Shown one piece after another: positions 18,254-26,967 of a stretch of 64,000 bases of DNA. The stretch is taken from positions 310,001-374,000 of the forward strand of contig NZ_OCNE01000003.1 of assembly GCF_900230195.1 (NCBI RefSeq). Direction: 5' to 3'. The translations under genes and the position numbers were made by a program. Origin of the DNA: Streptomyces zhaozhouensis (lineage in GTDB: Bacteria; Actinomycetota; Actinomycetes; Streptomycetales; Streptomycetaceae). Below the pieces are notes generated by a model. That model worked only from the letters and a program-made list of their open reading frames with translations, was not told the origin of the DNA and ran no database searches. Positions within the stretch are counted from its first letter, which is position 1; each line of letters opens with the position of its first letter.

Positions 18254-19293
18254 GCCGTCCCCCTCATCCGGCGCACCGCGTAGAGCAGCACGGGCGCTCC
18301 CACGAACGCGGTGACGACGCCGACCATCAGCTCCGAGGGGCGCATCACCACCCGTCCCACCACGTCGGCGAGCAGCAGCAGCGTCGGCCCGACGACGGCC
18401 GAGAAGGCCAGTTGGAGCCGGAAGTCGATGCCGACCACGGCCCGCACGATGTGCGGAACGGCCAGGCCGACGAAGGCGATCGGGCCGACGGCGGCGGTGG
18501 CGGAGGCGCACAGCAGGGTGGCGGCCAGCAGCCCGCCGGCCCTGATCAGCGTGGGGTTGGCGCCCAGCGAGTGGGCCGAGTCGTCGCCCAGGGCCAGCGC
18601 GTTGAGCCCGCCGGAGAGCAGCAGCGCGAGGAGGAGGCCGACGGCGGCGAACGGCAGCGCCGTCCAGAAGATCTCCATCGGCCGGCCGCCGAGCGCGCCG
18701 ACCACCCAGTAGCGGTAGCTGTCGAAGGTGTCCGGGTTGCTGAGCGTCACCAGCTGGATGTAGGCGGCCAGCACCGCCGAGACCACGGCGCCGGCCAGCA
18801 CCAGCCGCACCAGCCCGGTCGAGGCGCCCGCCGAGCCGATCGCGTAGACCAGCAGCCCGGCCAGGAACGCGCCGGGCAGCGCCCACCAGACCGCGCCCGA
18901 CTGGCCGCCGGCGCCCAGGAACGCGGTCGCGGTCACCACCCCGGCCGAGGCGCCGGCGTTGACGCCCAGCAGGCCGGGGTCGGCGAGCGGGTTGCGGGTG
19001 ATGCCCTGCATCAGGGTGCCGGCGACGGCCAGACTGAGGCCGGCCAGCACGCCGAGCGCGGTGCGCGGGTAGCGGCTCTCGACGACGGTGGCGACATAGG
19101 GGTCGGCGTCGCCGCCGAGGGTGGCGAACACGTCGCCGAGCGAGGTGGTCTTGGCGCCGAAGACGACGCTGGCCACCATCGCCGACGCCAGCGCCGCCAG
19201 GCAGAGGACGAGGAGGCCGGCGATCCTGGTGACGCCCGGCCCCCGGGACGTGGCGCGGCCGGGGGCCGGCTTCGCTGCTGTGGTGACGGTCAT
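18250..19293 (-). CDS. Iron-siderophore ABC transporter permease (FecCD family)
   Basis: A 347-residue permease, paralogous to its downstream neighbour, with GLSLAVAGTLMQGITRNPLA and GPIAFVGLAVPHIVRAVVG as the conserved stretches. It begins 31 bp after the binding-protein stop and overlaps the next permease by 4 bp. Its expression should follow the iron box upstream of the binding-protein gene. Confidence 0.92.
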   Translation of the reverse strand: MTVTTAAKPAPGRATSRGPGVTRIAGLLVLCLAALASAMVASVVFGAKTTSLGDVFATLGGDADPYVATVVESRYPRTALGVLAGLSLAVAGTLMQGITRNPLADPGLLGVNAGASAGVVTATAFLGAGGQSGAVWWALPGAFLAGLLVYAIGSAGASTGLVRLVLAGAVVSAVLAAYIQLVTLSNPDTFDSYRYWVVGALGGRPMEIFWTALPFAAVGLLLALLLSGGLNALALGDDSAHSLGANPTLIRAGGLLAATLLCASATAAVGPIAFVGLAVPHIVRAVVGIDFRLQLAFSAVVGPTLLLLADVVGRVVMRPSELMVGVVTAFVGAPVLLYAVRRMRGTA

Positions 19294-19324
19294 CGTGGTG
19301 TGCGTGCCGGTGGTCGGGACGGGG

Positions 19325-20380
19325 TCAGTCGTCGAGGGTGGTCAACGCCTCGTCGATCAGCGGCAGATAGCGGTCGATGCTCCACGGCACGGTCAGCGGG
19401 TTGATGATCGAGGAGGCGGTGACGAACGGGTTGTCGTCGCTGGAGACGATACCGCCGCGCTCGACGGCCGGGATGGCCGCGTACAGCGGCTGGCCCTCGA
19501 TCTCGGTGCGCGTCTCCTCGTCGGTGTAGAACGTGAAGACCAGGTCGCTGTCGGCGAGTTGGTCGGCGTTCTCCAGGCCGATCATCGCGGAGTCGGTGCC
19601 CTCCAGCTCCTCGAAGGTCTCGGCGACCGGGTCGACGGTCAGGCCGAGGGAGGAGACCATCTCCACCCGCTGCTCCTCCGGCAGGAAGACGCCGAGGGTG
19701 CCGGGGCCCGAGGTGTAGATGTAGGAGAAGGTGACGCCCTCGTACTCCGGGCGGGAGGCGGCGGCCTCGGCGAGCTGGTCGCGGATGTCGCCGATCAGCG
19801 TCTCCGCCTCGTCGGGCTGGCCGAGCGCGGTGGCGACCAGCTCGATCTGCTGGTCCCAGTTGGTGGACCAGGGCAGGTCGGGGTAGGCCACGGTGGGCGC
19901 GATGTCGTTGAGGATGTCGAACTGGTCCTGGGTGATGCCGGACCAGGGCGCCAGGATGACGTCGGGCTCCAGCTCCAGGATGGCGTCGAAGTCGATGTTC
20001 TCGCCGCCGGCGAACTGCGTGGGGAGCTCGTCGCCGCGCTCGGTCACCGCCTCGTGGATCCACGGCAGGTAGCCGGTGTCGTCGCTGCCCCACTCGTAGG
20101 ACTCGATGCCGACGGGGGTGTGGCCCAGGGCTATGGCGGTCTCGGCCGAGCCCTGTCCGAGGGTGACGACGCGCTCGGGCTGCTCGTCGATCTCCGCGTC
20201 GCCGAGGGCGCTCTCGATGGTGACGGGGAACGCCCCGCCGCCCTCCCCGTCGCCCGACGACGACCCGGCGGAGTCGTCGTCGTCGGAGGACGAGCAGCCG
20301 CCGAGCACCAGTGCCGCCGAGGTGGCCACGGCGGCGAGGGCGAGACGCTGACGGCGCGCGCTGAGCGGGGTGAGCGGCAT
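19325..20380 (-). CDS. Iron-siderophore substrate-binding lipoprotein
   Basis: First gene of the siderophore uptake operon. A 351-residue lipoprotein with lipobox LVLGGC (Cys29), an Asp/Ser-rich linker, and a periplasmic-binding (FepB/FhuD-like) domain recognisable from QPERVVTLGQGSAETAIALG and LELEPDVILAPW. It binds the ferric siderophore at the cell surface. The iron box lies about 85 bp upstream of the ATG. No siderophore synthesis genes are nearby, so it may import a siderophore made elsewhere in the genome or by other organisms. Confidence 0.92.
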   Translation of the reverse strand: MPLTPLSARRQRLALAAVATSAALVLGGCSSSDDDDSAGSSSGDGEGGGAFPVTIESALGDAEIDEQPERVVTLGQGSAETAIALGHTPVGIESYEWGSDDTGYLPWIHEAVTERGDELPTQFAGGENIDFDAILELEPDVILAPWSGITQDQFDILNDIAPTVAYPDLPWSTNWDQQIELVATALGQPDEAETLIGDIRDQLAEAAASRPEYEGVTFSYIYTSGPGTLGVFLPEEQRVEMVSSLGLTVDPVAETFEELEGTDSAMIGLENADQLADSDLVFTFYTDEETRTEIEGQPLYAAIPAVERGGIVSSDDNPFVTASSIINPLTVPWSIDRYLPLIDEALTTLDD

Positions 20381-20463
20381 GGACGTTCCTTCTGTTGGGT
20401 CCTGGCCCGTCGGGGACCTGACGGGTGTCGGACGGGGGTCCGACGAGCTGAACGACGCGAAGC

Positions 20464-20482
20464 TTAGGTAAGCCTAAGCTTA
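20464..20482 (-). promoter_or_regulatory. IdeR/DmdR-type iron box
   Basis: Read on the minus strand the 19-mer is TAAGCTTAGGCTTACCTAA. Compared with the actinobacterial iron box consensus TTAGGTTAGGCTAACCTAA it matches at 16 of 19 positions by my count. It is 84 bp ahead of the siderophore binding-protein ATG, where a repressor would block transcription when iron is ample. Confidence 0.82.
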
Positions 20483-20656
20483 GACTACGGTCGTCGGCCG
20501 GCCGCCGGGGACCCCAACTCCCCCGCCCAGGACGGCGACGCCCCCGGACCACCGCCAACCCCCGTGGCGCGCCGCCGCGTTCTCCGGCTCAGCGGGCCGG
20601 AACGCCGTTCGCCCCCGCCCCTCGGGGGTCTCCCGGTCCGCACGCCCGCACCGCCG

Positions 20657-22261
20657 TCACGGCTTGGCGACGGCGGGCGTCTGCTCCCCGTGCGCCTCCT
20701 CCGCGTCGCCCCCGGGCGCCGGCGCGAGGTCGAGGCTGTCGCGCAGCGTGGTCGGCGTGAGGAAGAACGTGGCGATCAGGCCGACCAGCGCGATGCCGGC
20801 CGAGATCAGGAAGATGTGGCCGGTCGCGTCCCCGTAGGCCGCCCGCACGATGCCCCGGACGGCCGGGTCCATCGCCTCCACGTTGAGCGTGGAGGCGTCG
20901 CCCGCGTCACCCGAGACCGGGATGCCGGCGGCGGTCAGCCCCTCGGCGATCTTCGTCGACACCTGGTGCGCGAGGACCGCGCCGAGGACCGAGACGCCCA
21001 TGGTGCCGCCGAGCGAACGGAAGAAGGTCACGACCCCGGAGGCGGCGCCGATCTCGTGCAGCGGGACGGTGTTCTGCACCACCAGCAGCAGGTTCTGCAT
21101 CGACATGCCCACGCCGACGCCGACGAGGAACATCCCGGCGCCGACGATGCCGAGCGAGGTCTCGTGGTCGATGGTGGACAGGGTCAGAAAGCCCAGCGTG
21201 AGCGAGACCACGCCGGCGACGATGAACGGCTTCACGTGCCCCGTGCGGGACACCAGCCGCCCCGAGACCGCCGCGCTGAGCAGCACCCCGGCCATCATCG
21301 GTATGGTCAGCAGGCCCGCCTCGGTGGGCGTGTAGCCGCGTCCGACCTGGAAGTACTGGCCGAGGAAGACCGCGCCACCGAACATCGCCATGCCGACCGA
21401 GAGGCTGGCCACGATCGCCAGCGCCGGGTCCCGGCGCCGCACCACGTGCAGCGGGACGACGGGCTCCCGCACCCGCGCCTCGACCAGCACGGCGGCCAGG
21501 CCGAGGACCAGCGCGGAGCCGACCATGGCGCCGGTCTGCCAGGAGATCCACGCGAACTCCGCGTCGACGAAGGTGACCCAGAGCAGCAGCAGGCTCACGC
21601 TCACCGCGATCAGCGAGGCGCCCAGGTAGTCCACGGTGGCGTCCGGGCGGCGCACCTCGACCAGCTTGAGCGTGCGGGCGAGCATGACCAGCGCGAGCAG
21701 CGTGAACGGCACCCCGACGAAGAAGCACCAGCGCCAGCCCAGCCACGACAGGTCGGTGATGGCCCCGCCCAGCAGCGGGCCGCCGACGGTGGCGACGGCC
21801 ATCACGCCGCCCAGGTAGCCGTTGTACCGGCCACGCTCCTTGGGGCTGACCATGGCCGCGATCACCACCTGGACCAGCACCTGGAGGGCGCCGAGCCCCA
21901 GGCCCTGCACCGCGCGGAAGGCGATCAACTGCTCGGCGCTCTGCGCGAAGCCGCAGGCCAGCGACGAGAGGCTGAAGATCAGGATGCCGATGGTGAGCAG
22001 CAGCTTCTTGCTGAAGAGGTCGGCGAGCTTGCCCCAGACCGGGGTGGAGGCCGTGGATGTCAGCAGGGTGGCGGTGACCACCCAGGTGTACTGGGACTGG
22101 GTGCCGTTCAGCGAGCCGATGATCTGCGGCAGGGCGACCGAGACGATCGTCGAACTGATCATCGCCATAAAGAGAACGGTCAGCAGACCACTCATGGCGC
22201 GCAGGACATGACGGTGGTCCATCGGCGCGCCCTGGGACGGCACGACGGTCTGTGCGCTCAC
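20657..22261 (-). CDS. DHA2-type MFS drug/efflux transporter (14 helices)
   Basis: A 534-residue major-facilitator exporter of the EmrB/QacA class, expected to use the proton gradient to expel drugs. About fourteen hydrophobic segments are present. Motif A appears as GKLADLFSKK and motif C as GAASGVVTFFRSLGGTMG-like glycine-rich stretch. Start is a GTG at 22261 with GGAGG 6 nt upstream; the frame stays open further upstream but without support. A TetR gene diverges from it, forming a standard regulator/pump pair. Confidence 0.9.
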   Translation of the reverse strand: MSAQTVVPSQGAPMDHRHVLRAMSGLLTVLFMAMISSTIVSVALPQIIGSLNGTQSQYTWVVTATLLTSTASTPVWGKLADLFSKKLLLTIGILIFSLSSLACGFAQSAEQLIAFRAVQGLGLGALQVLVQVVIAAMVSPKERGRYNGYLGGVMAVATVGGPLLGGAITDLSWLGWRWCFFVGVPFTLLALVMLARTLKLVEVRRPDATVDYLGASLIAVSVSLLLLWVTFVDAEFAWISWQTGAMVGSALVLGLAAVLVEARVREPVVPLHVVRRRDPALAIVASLSVGMAMFGGAVFLGQYFQVGRGYTPTEAGLLTIPMMAGVLLSAAVSGRLVSRTGHVKPFIVAGVVSLTLGFLTLSTIDHETSLGIVGAGMFLVGVGVGMSMQNLLLVVQNTVPLHEIGAASGVVTFFRSLGGTMGVSVLGAVLAHQVSTKIAEGLTAAGIPVSGDAGDASTLNVEAMDPAVRGIVRAAYGDATGHIFLISAGIALVGLIATFFLTPTTLRDSLDLAPAPGGDAEEAHGEQTPAVAKP

Positions 22262-22376
22262 GCGCGACCTCCAACGGAGACGTTCAGGCGGGTGTTCGGA
22301 AGACCGTTTCACTGTACATGCACTTTGGGCATAATTGCTCAGTGGGTAACTTTGCTCACCAGGTAAGATCTCGGAC
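22262..22376. promoter_or_regulatory. Divergent promoter region with TTGCTCA direct repeats
   Basis: This AT-richer 115-bp region separates the pump gene from its TetR. TTGCTCA is repeated at 22335-22341 and 22352-22358 (period 17 bp), with GTGGGTAAC between and CACCAGGTAA after. These repeats are the likely regulator binding site. TAAGAT at 22364-22369 may be the -10 of the TetR gene. Confidence 0.45.
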
Positions 22377-22964
22377 ATGGAGACCATCACGGGACTGCGG
22401 GAGCGCAAGAAGGCCGCCACCCGGCAGGCGGTGCACGAGGCCGCGCTGCGTCTGACCGTCGAGCACGGCATCGAGAACGTGACCGTGGAGGCGATCGCCG
22501 ACGCCGCCGACATCTCGCGGCGGACGTTCTCCAACTACTTCTCGTCCAAGGAGGACGCCCTCCTCTTCGACGAGGAGCGGCGCACCAGGACCCTCGTCGA
22601 GACGCTGCGCCAGCGCCCGCCCGAGGAGACCGCCTGGCAGGCCCTCCTGGCCGCCGCCCACTCCCTGTCCCCGCGCACCGGCACCCCGGAGGAACGCGCG
22701 TGGGCCGCCCGCAGCAAGCTCGCGATGCGCCACCCGTCGCTGCTGGCCCGCCAGATGAGCATCCACGTGGCGCTGGAGCGCGACCTGGTCGAAGCGATCA
22801 CCGGCCGCCCCGGCACCGAGCACATCCGCCCGGAGGTCTACGCCGGTGCCTTCCTCACGTCCCTGCGCATCGCCACCCGCCGCTGGGTGGAGCGGGGCGG
22901 CTCGGAGGACCTGATGGAGCTGCTCGACGAGATCGAGCAGGAGATCTCCCTGGCCTTCCCGTAG
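22377..22964 (+). CDS. TetR family regulator of the adjacent MFS pump
   Basis: A 195-residue protein with an N-terminal helix-turn-helix (residues about 10-55: RKKAATRQAVHEAALRLTVE, then TVEAIADAADISRRTFSNYF) and an all-helical ligand domain. The divergent placement next to the DHA2 transporter suggests it represses that gene and is released by a pump substrate. The ligand is unknown. Confidence 0.9.
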   Translation: METITGLRERKKAATRQAVHEAALRLTVEHGIENVTVEAIADAADISRRTFSNYFSSKEDALLFDEERRTRTLVETLRQRPPEETAWQALLAAAHSLSPRTGTPEERAWAARSKLAMRHPSLLARQMSIHVALERDLVEAITGRPGTEHIRPEVYAGAFLTSLRIATRRWVERGGSEDLMELLDEIEQEISLAFP

Positions 22965-22985
22965 GCGGACACCCGCCGCGAGGCG

Positions 22986-23573
22986 CTACGGCTCCCGCCC
23001 GAGCACCAGACGGACGAGCAGGGGTACCGCCGAGGACGGGTCGGGGCCGACCCTGCCCTGGGCCATCCCCGGATCCGCGCGCCGGGCCCGCGCCACGGCG
23101 TCGTCGAGCCCCTCGATCGGGAAACGAGGCGGGATGTGCTTGCCGTCGAGCAGCCCGTGCCGCCGCACCAGCTCGTCCAGCTGATCAGACGTCTTCGGCG
23201 CGGCCACGTCGACGGCGTGCCACAGCAACCAGACCTCGAACTTCAGGTTGGTCACCAGAAGCGGGATCCCCTCCGCCCTGGCGAGAGCGGCAGCGGCGGG
23301 AAGGGTCGTGTGCTCGTCCCGGTCCACGAGGCAGACGCACCAGTCGTACCCCTTGCCCCGTCGAGCCGCTTCCCGCCGCACCTCCACGCACTTCTTGACC
23401 ACCGCGCGGGGATCCTTCCCCACACCGACCGTGCGCACGGTGACGTTGGCGCGGCGCAGGTGCTGCGTGAGCCGTTCGACGTACTGCCTCTCCGTCTCGG
23501 TCCCCTCGGCGACCACTAAGCCGCGTTCGTTCTCCGCCCTGCGGGGCCTGCGTCGATGGGGGCGCGCGGCCAT
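22986..23573 (-). CDS. RloB-like protein (AbiLii-type) with Toprim-like acidic motifs
   Basis: A 195-residue protein, second gene of a two-gene unit starting 2 bp after the AAA ATPase stop. The N-terminus has VVAEGTETERQYVERL (Glu23) and then CLVDRDEH (Asp84, Asp86). A Glu followed by a DxD on a strand is the pattern of Toprim-like nucleases, and the overall layout, including NLKFEVWLLWH, matches the RloB family. RloB proteins are found next to AAA ATPases, as in the lactococcal abortive-infection system AbiL. By family knowledge it would be the effector, but activity here is inferred only. It converges with the TetR gene. Confidence 0.78.
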   Translation of the reverse strand: MAARPHRRRPRRAENERGLVVAEGTETERQYVERLTQHLRRANVTVRTVGVGKDPRAVVKKCVEVRREAARRGKGYDWCVCLVDRDEHTTLPAAAALARAEGIPLLVTNLKFEVWLLWHAVDVAAPKTSDQLDELVRRHGLLDGKHIPPRFPIEGLDDAVARARRADPGMAQGRVGPDPSSAVPLLVRLVLGREP

Positions 23574-23575
23574 GG

Positions 23576-24931
23576 TCAGGCCGCTCCCGGGGCAAGCACC
23601 CGGGCGAGAGCGCTCGGCGCCAGCCGGGGAGTGCCCCCGTAGCGGCCGGTGAGGTAGCGCTTCGCGACGTTCGCGTCCCTGTGCCTGGGGAAGTCGGCCA
23701 GACACGTCAGCAGGGTGACCCCCTCGGGCGACTTGTCGGTGAACCACACCTGCTCCGGTTCGAGGGTGACGTCGCTCAACGGAGAGAGCACATAGCTCTC
23801 GTGGCTGGTGAAGATCAGTTGCGCGCCCCTGCCGTTGAGCTCGGGGTCGGCGAAGAGTCCCAGCAGCACCTCCAGAAGGTGGGGGTGGAGGCTGGAGTCG
23901 ATCTCGTCGACGCAGTACAGCCCGCCGCGACGCAACGCCTCCAACGCGGGCACGACGAGCGCCAACCAGGCGATCGTCCCGTCGCTCTCGGCGTGGAGAG
24001 GAAAGGGGGGTGGCGGATTCGCCCCTCCGCCGCGGTGGGTGAAGAGCAGGTTGCGGACGACGGCGTCGGATCCCTCCTCCCCGAGCACCCCCTCGAAGAG
24101 CAGCGTGGGCTTCGCCTCCGACGTGTCAGCCTCCTCGGCCCCCTTGCCCACGTTGCCCTCGAAGAGCTCCTTGATGCTCCGCACGACCTCCTGAACCCGG
24201 GCCGGCAGCGCGTCCTCCTGGACATCGACGTGGTCGACACCGATGTCCGCGACCTGGAGCAGGGTGACGATGTCGTCGAAGGTGATCGACCCGTTGACCA
24301 GGGAGTCCGTGATGGAGGCCAGCCGACGCTCCCGGTGTGTCTCGCGCACGGACATCGCGTCGTAGGCGTCCACCAGGCCGAGGGCGACCGGGGACAGCTG
24401 CGGATGACGGAGCAGCATGGCCCGGCTCAGTACCAGTTCACGCGCCGTCACGTCCCCGATCGGGCGCAGGTCAGGGTGCAGCTTGGTGCGGCCGGCCGCC
24501 CGGTCGCGGTCGAGCAGGGTGCGCCAACGCGTCGAGGGGACGTCCCGCAGCCACTCCCTGGCGACACCTTCCGCGTCCACCTCGAACCCGTAGACGTACC
24601 GCCGGTCGTCGTGCACGAAGTCGAACACGTAGCCGCTGGGAGCATCCGCCGACTCGTCGTCCAGCAGGAACGGGGCCCGCATCATGACCGGCTTCTCCTG
24701 CCACGAGGTCGCCGACCTCCGGACAGCGGCGAACGCGTACGAGAAGGCGTCCAGCAGGGCCGACTTGCCCGAGGCGTTCGCCCCGAAGATTCCGGCGAGC
24801 GGGTAGACGTGCTCCGCCCAACGGGTGCCACTTCTCGGCCGCAGGGTCCGCAGCGTCGGCTTGGTCAGGTCGAGGACCAGCTCGTCACGGATGCTCTTGT
24901 GATTCCGTACCGTGAAGCTGAGCAGCAGCAT
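23576..24931 (-). CDS. AAA (ABC/OLD-like) ATPase, AbiLi/RloA-type
   Basis: A 451-residue SMC/OLD-like ATPase. Walker A is GANASGKS (50-57), directly after the start LLLSFTVRNHKSIRDELVLDL that is typical of AAA_15/AAA_21 proteins. SDGTIAWLAL serves as a signature-like motif, LYCVDEIDSSLHPHLLEVL as Walker B with the second acidic residue, and TSHES as the switch His. Such proteins act as sensors or regulators for a partner effector. The RloB-like gene follows with a 2-bp gap, which supports a single operon with a defence role. Confidence 0.85.
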   Translation of the reverse strand: MLLLSFTVRNHKSIRDELVLDLTKPTLRTLRPRSGTRWAEHVYPLAGIFGANASGKSALLDAFSYAFAAVRRSATSWQEKPVMMRAPFLLDDESADAPSGYVFDFVHDDRRYVYGFEVDAEGVAREWLRDVPSTRWRTLLDRDRAAGRTKLHPDLRPIGDVTARELVLSRAMLLRHPQLSPVALGLVDAYDAMSVRETHRERRLASITDSLVNGSITFDDIVTLLQVADIGVDHVDVQEDALPARVQEVVRSIKELFEGNVGKGAEEADTSEAKPTLLFEGVLGEEGSDAVVRNLLFTHRGGGANPPPPFPLHAESDGTIAWLALVVPALEALRRGGLYCVDEIDSSLHPHLLEVLLGLFADPELNGRGAQLIFTSHESYVLSPLSDVTLEPEQVWFTDKSPEGVTLLTCLADFPRHRDANVAKRYLTGRYGGTPRLAPSALARVLAPGAA

Positions 24932-25028
24932 ACAGCCGACACTAGCACCTGAGACCGGCAGTCTGAACGTTTTTCGCGCACATCGCTCCCGTTAGCCTGG
25001 CGCGTCGCGCGAAAAACCCCCGGAACGG

Positions 25029-25048
25029 CCGCGCCCCGCCGGGCGCGG
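25029..25048. terminator. GC-rich hairpin downstream of the cold-shock gene
   Basis: CCGCGCCC (25029-25036) pairs with GGGCGCGG (25041-25048) around a 4-nt loop, in the 171 bp between the ATPase start and the cold-shock stop. It suits termination of the minus-strand cold-shock transcript and insulation of the ATPase promoter. Confidence 0.5.
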
Positions 25049-25102
25049 TGGCCGGCGGGGCGGGGTGGATCACGGAGACCCCTCAGCGGGGTCCGGGGGC
25101 GC

Positions 25103-25543
25103 TCAGGAGGCGAGCCAGCCGTGGCCGCGGGCGAGGCGTTCCACGCCCTGGCGCACCTGGAGGATCTGCGCGGCGGTGAGGCTGGGGACGCCCTCCAGCA
25201 GGGTCTCGGTCAGCTCCTGCCGGAACTCGCGCGGGGAGAGCACGTCGCACAGCCCGTCCTCGACCACCCCCGCGGCGGTCGGCTCCGCGCGGGCCGCGGC
25301 CGCGGCGGGCGCCGAGGTCTCGGCGGGAGCGGCGGCGCCCTTCTTGACGACGCTCACCAGCGACGCCTTCGGGCCGCGCTCCCCCTCGGCGACGTCGAAC
25401 TCCACGACGGTGCCCGGCTGGTACAGATGCTTGTCGTCCAGAAGGTCGTTCGCGTGCATGAAGACGTCCTCGCCACCCTCGTCGGGGATGATGAATCCGT
25501 AACCGCGAATGTCGTCGAACCGGACAACCCTGCCCTGCGTCAT
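25103..25543 (-). CDS. Cold-shock domain protein with C-terminal extension
   Basis: A 146-residue nucleic-acid-binding protein. Residues 1-70 are a cold-shock domain with the RNP-like motifs GYGFI and DVFMH. An Ala-rich linker (about 75-95) leads to a C-terminal helical segment (CDVLSPREFRQELTETLLEG and onward) seen in longer actinomycete cold-shock proteins. It probably binds RNA or single-stranded DNA. Start at 25543 is supported by GTGAGG upstream. Confidence 0.88.
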   Translation of the reverse strand: MTQGRVVRFDDIRGYGFIIPDEGGEDVFMHANDLLDDKHLYQPGTVVEFDVAEGERGPKASLVSVVKKGAAAPAETSAPAAAAARAEPTAAGVVEDGLCDVLSPREFRQELTETLLEGVPSLTAAQILQVRQGVERLARGHGWLAS

Positions 25544-25700
25544 AACACACCTCACCACACGAGCCAGTTAGCTCAACAGCCAATCCTCCCGGGCACACTA
25601 CCAAGCCTCCCCGTGACGATGAGCCCCTTCTCCGTGACCGGTCGAGCGGGCGCGACGTGCGGCGGAGCACCTCCGGACGGCGGCGGAGCCCAACGGGCGC

Positions 25701-25743
25701 ATTGGTACGGACTATTGACGGCTTCCCCAAGTCTGCTTACCTT
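25701..25743 (+). promoter_or_regulatory. Candidate promoter and DasR-like element upstream of the GH5 gene
   Basis: TTGACG (25715-25720) and TACCTT (25738-25743) are 17 bp apart and may be the -35/-10 of the secreted glycosidase. The 16-mer ATTGGTACGGACTATT (25701-25716) just touches the -35 and matches 10 of 16 positions of the DasR consensus ACTGGTCTAGACCACT as I remember it. That match is suggestive, not strong. Confidence 0.35.
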
Positions 25744-25818
25744 CAGGGCCGACCCAGCTCCCGCGATCCCCCACCGCCTCGGGCCGCCCCGCCCCGGCGC
25801 GATCGGAGAAGACAGGTT

Positions 25819-26934
25819 ATGCGTATGTCGCGATCCTTCCGTTCGGAAGTCCAGGGTTCAGCAGACCGGGCCTCGGCCGCCGGCCGCCGGTCCCGTCAAC
25901 ACCGCTCGGCGCGGCTGTGGTTGGCCGGCGCGCTGGCCGCGGGCACCGCGTTCGCCGGGGCCTCGCTGGCGACCGCCGGCGAGGAGGGCGAGGCCGCCGA
26001 CGCGGCGCCCGAGGCCGTCACCCCGTTCGCGGAACACGGCGCGTTGGAGGTCTGCGGGACCACCCTCTGCGGCGAGAACGGCACGCCCGTGCAACTGCGC
26101 GGCATGAGCACGCACGGCACCCAGTGGTACGAGAACTGCGTGACCGACGAGTCACTGGACGTCCTGGCCGGCGACTGGGGCGCCGACGTGATCCGCGTCT
26201 CCACCTATGTGCAGGAGGACGGCTACGAGACCGACCCCGCCTACTTCACCGACCTGGCCAGTCGGATCATCGACCAGGCGACCGCACGCGGCATGTATGT
26301 GATCGTCGACTGGCACATGCTGACCCCCGGCGACCCGAACGCGAACACGGAACTGGCCAAGCAGTTCTTCACCGACATCACCGCCCGCCACGGCGACCAG
26401 GACAACCTGCTCTACGAGATCGCCAACGAGCCCAACGGCGTCGGCTGGTCCTCGATCAGGAGCTACGCCGAGGAGGTCATCCCCGTCGTGCGGGCCGGCG
26501 ACCCGGACGGCGTGGTGATCGTCGGCACCCCGGGCTGGTCCTCGCTGGGCGTCTCGGACGGCTCGGACGAGGCGGAGATCGTCGCCGACCCGGTGAACGC
26601 GGAGAACGTGATGTACACGTTCCACTTCTACGCCGCCTCCCACCAGGAGGGCTACATCGACACGTTGGCCCGCGCCGCCGACCAACTGCCGATCTTCGTC
26701 ACGGAGTTCGGCACCGAGGAGTACACCGGTGACGGCGGCGCCGACTTCGCGTTCGCCCAGCGCTACCTGGACCTGCTGGCCGAGAAGAACATCAGCTGGA
26801 CCAACTGGAACTACTCGGACGACTTCCGCACCGGCGCCGTCTTCGAGCCCGGTACCTGCGACGCGGGCACCTGGTCCGACCCGGGCTCGCTGAAGGAGTC
26901 CGGCGCGTGGATCAGCGAGCGCATCAGGGGCTGA
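25819..26934 (+). CDS. Secreted GH5 glycoside hydrolase (endoglucanase-type)
   Basis: A 371-residue exported (beta/alpha)8 enzyme that cleaves beta-glucan or related chains outside the cell. A long signal peptide (basic N-terminus RRSRQHRSARLW, hydrophobic core 33-52) is followed directly by the catalytic domain; no carbohydrate-binding module is present. The acid/base Glu204 sits in ANEPN and the nucleophile Glu296 in TEFGT. VDWHML and FHFYA are typical neighbours. Start is ATG 25819; ATG 25825 is a close alternative. No other polysaccharide genes are adjacent. Confidence 0.9.
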   Translation: MRMSRSFRSEVQGSADRASAAGRRSRQHRSARLWLAGALAAGTAFAGASLATAGEEGEAADAAPEAVTPFAEHGALEVCGTTLCGENGTPVQLRGMSTHGTQWYENCVTDESLDVLAGDWGADVIRVSTYVQEDGYETDPAYFTDLASRIIDQATARGMYVIVDWHMLTPGDPNANTELAKQFFTDITARHGDQDNLLYEIANEPNGVGWSSIRSYAEEVIPVVRAGDPDGVVIVGTPGWSSLGVSDGSDEAEIVADPVNAENVMYTFHFYAASHQEGYIDTLARAADQLPIFVTEFGTEEYTGDGGADFAFAQRYLDLLAEKNISWTNWNYSDDFRTGAVFEPGTCDAGTWSDPGSLKESGAWISERIRG

Positions 26935-26967
26935 TCCCCCGGGCGCGACGCCCGAGAACCCAGCGAC

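Noticed and set aside
14953..20380. P450 plus siderophore transporter as part of a biosynthetic gene cluster.
   Set aside because: No synthase, NRPS, PKS or tailoring partner is found; the P450 is convergent to the transporter and likely unrelated.
22986..24931. The AAA/RloB pair as a PARIS (AriA/AriB) system.
   Set aside because: AriB carries a DUF4435 Toprim-type domain; the small protein here fits the RloB layout better. The two ideas are related and only a profile search would decide.
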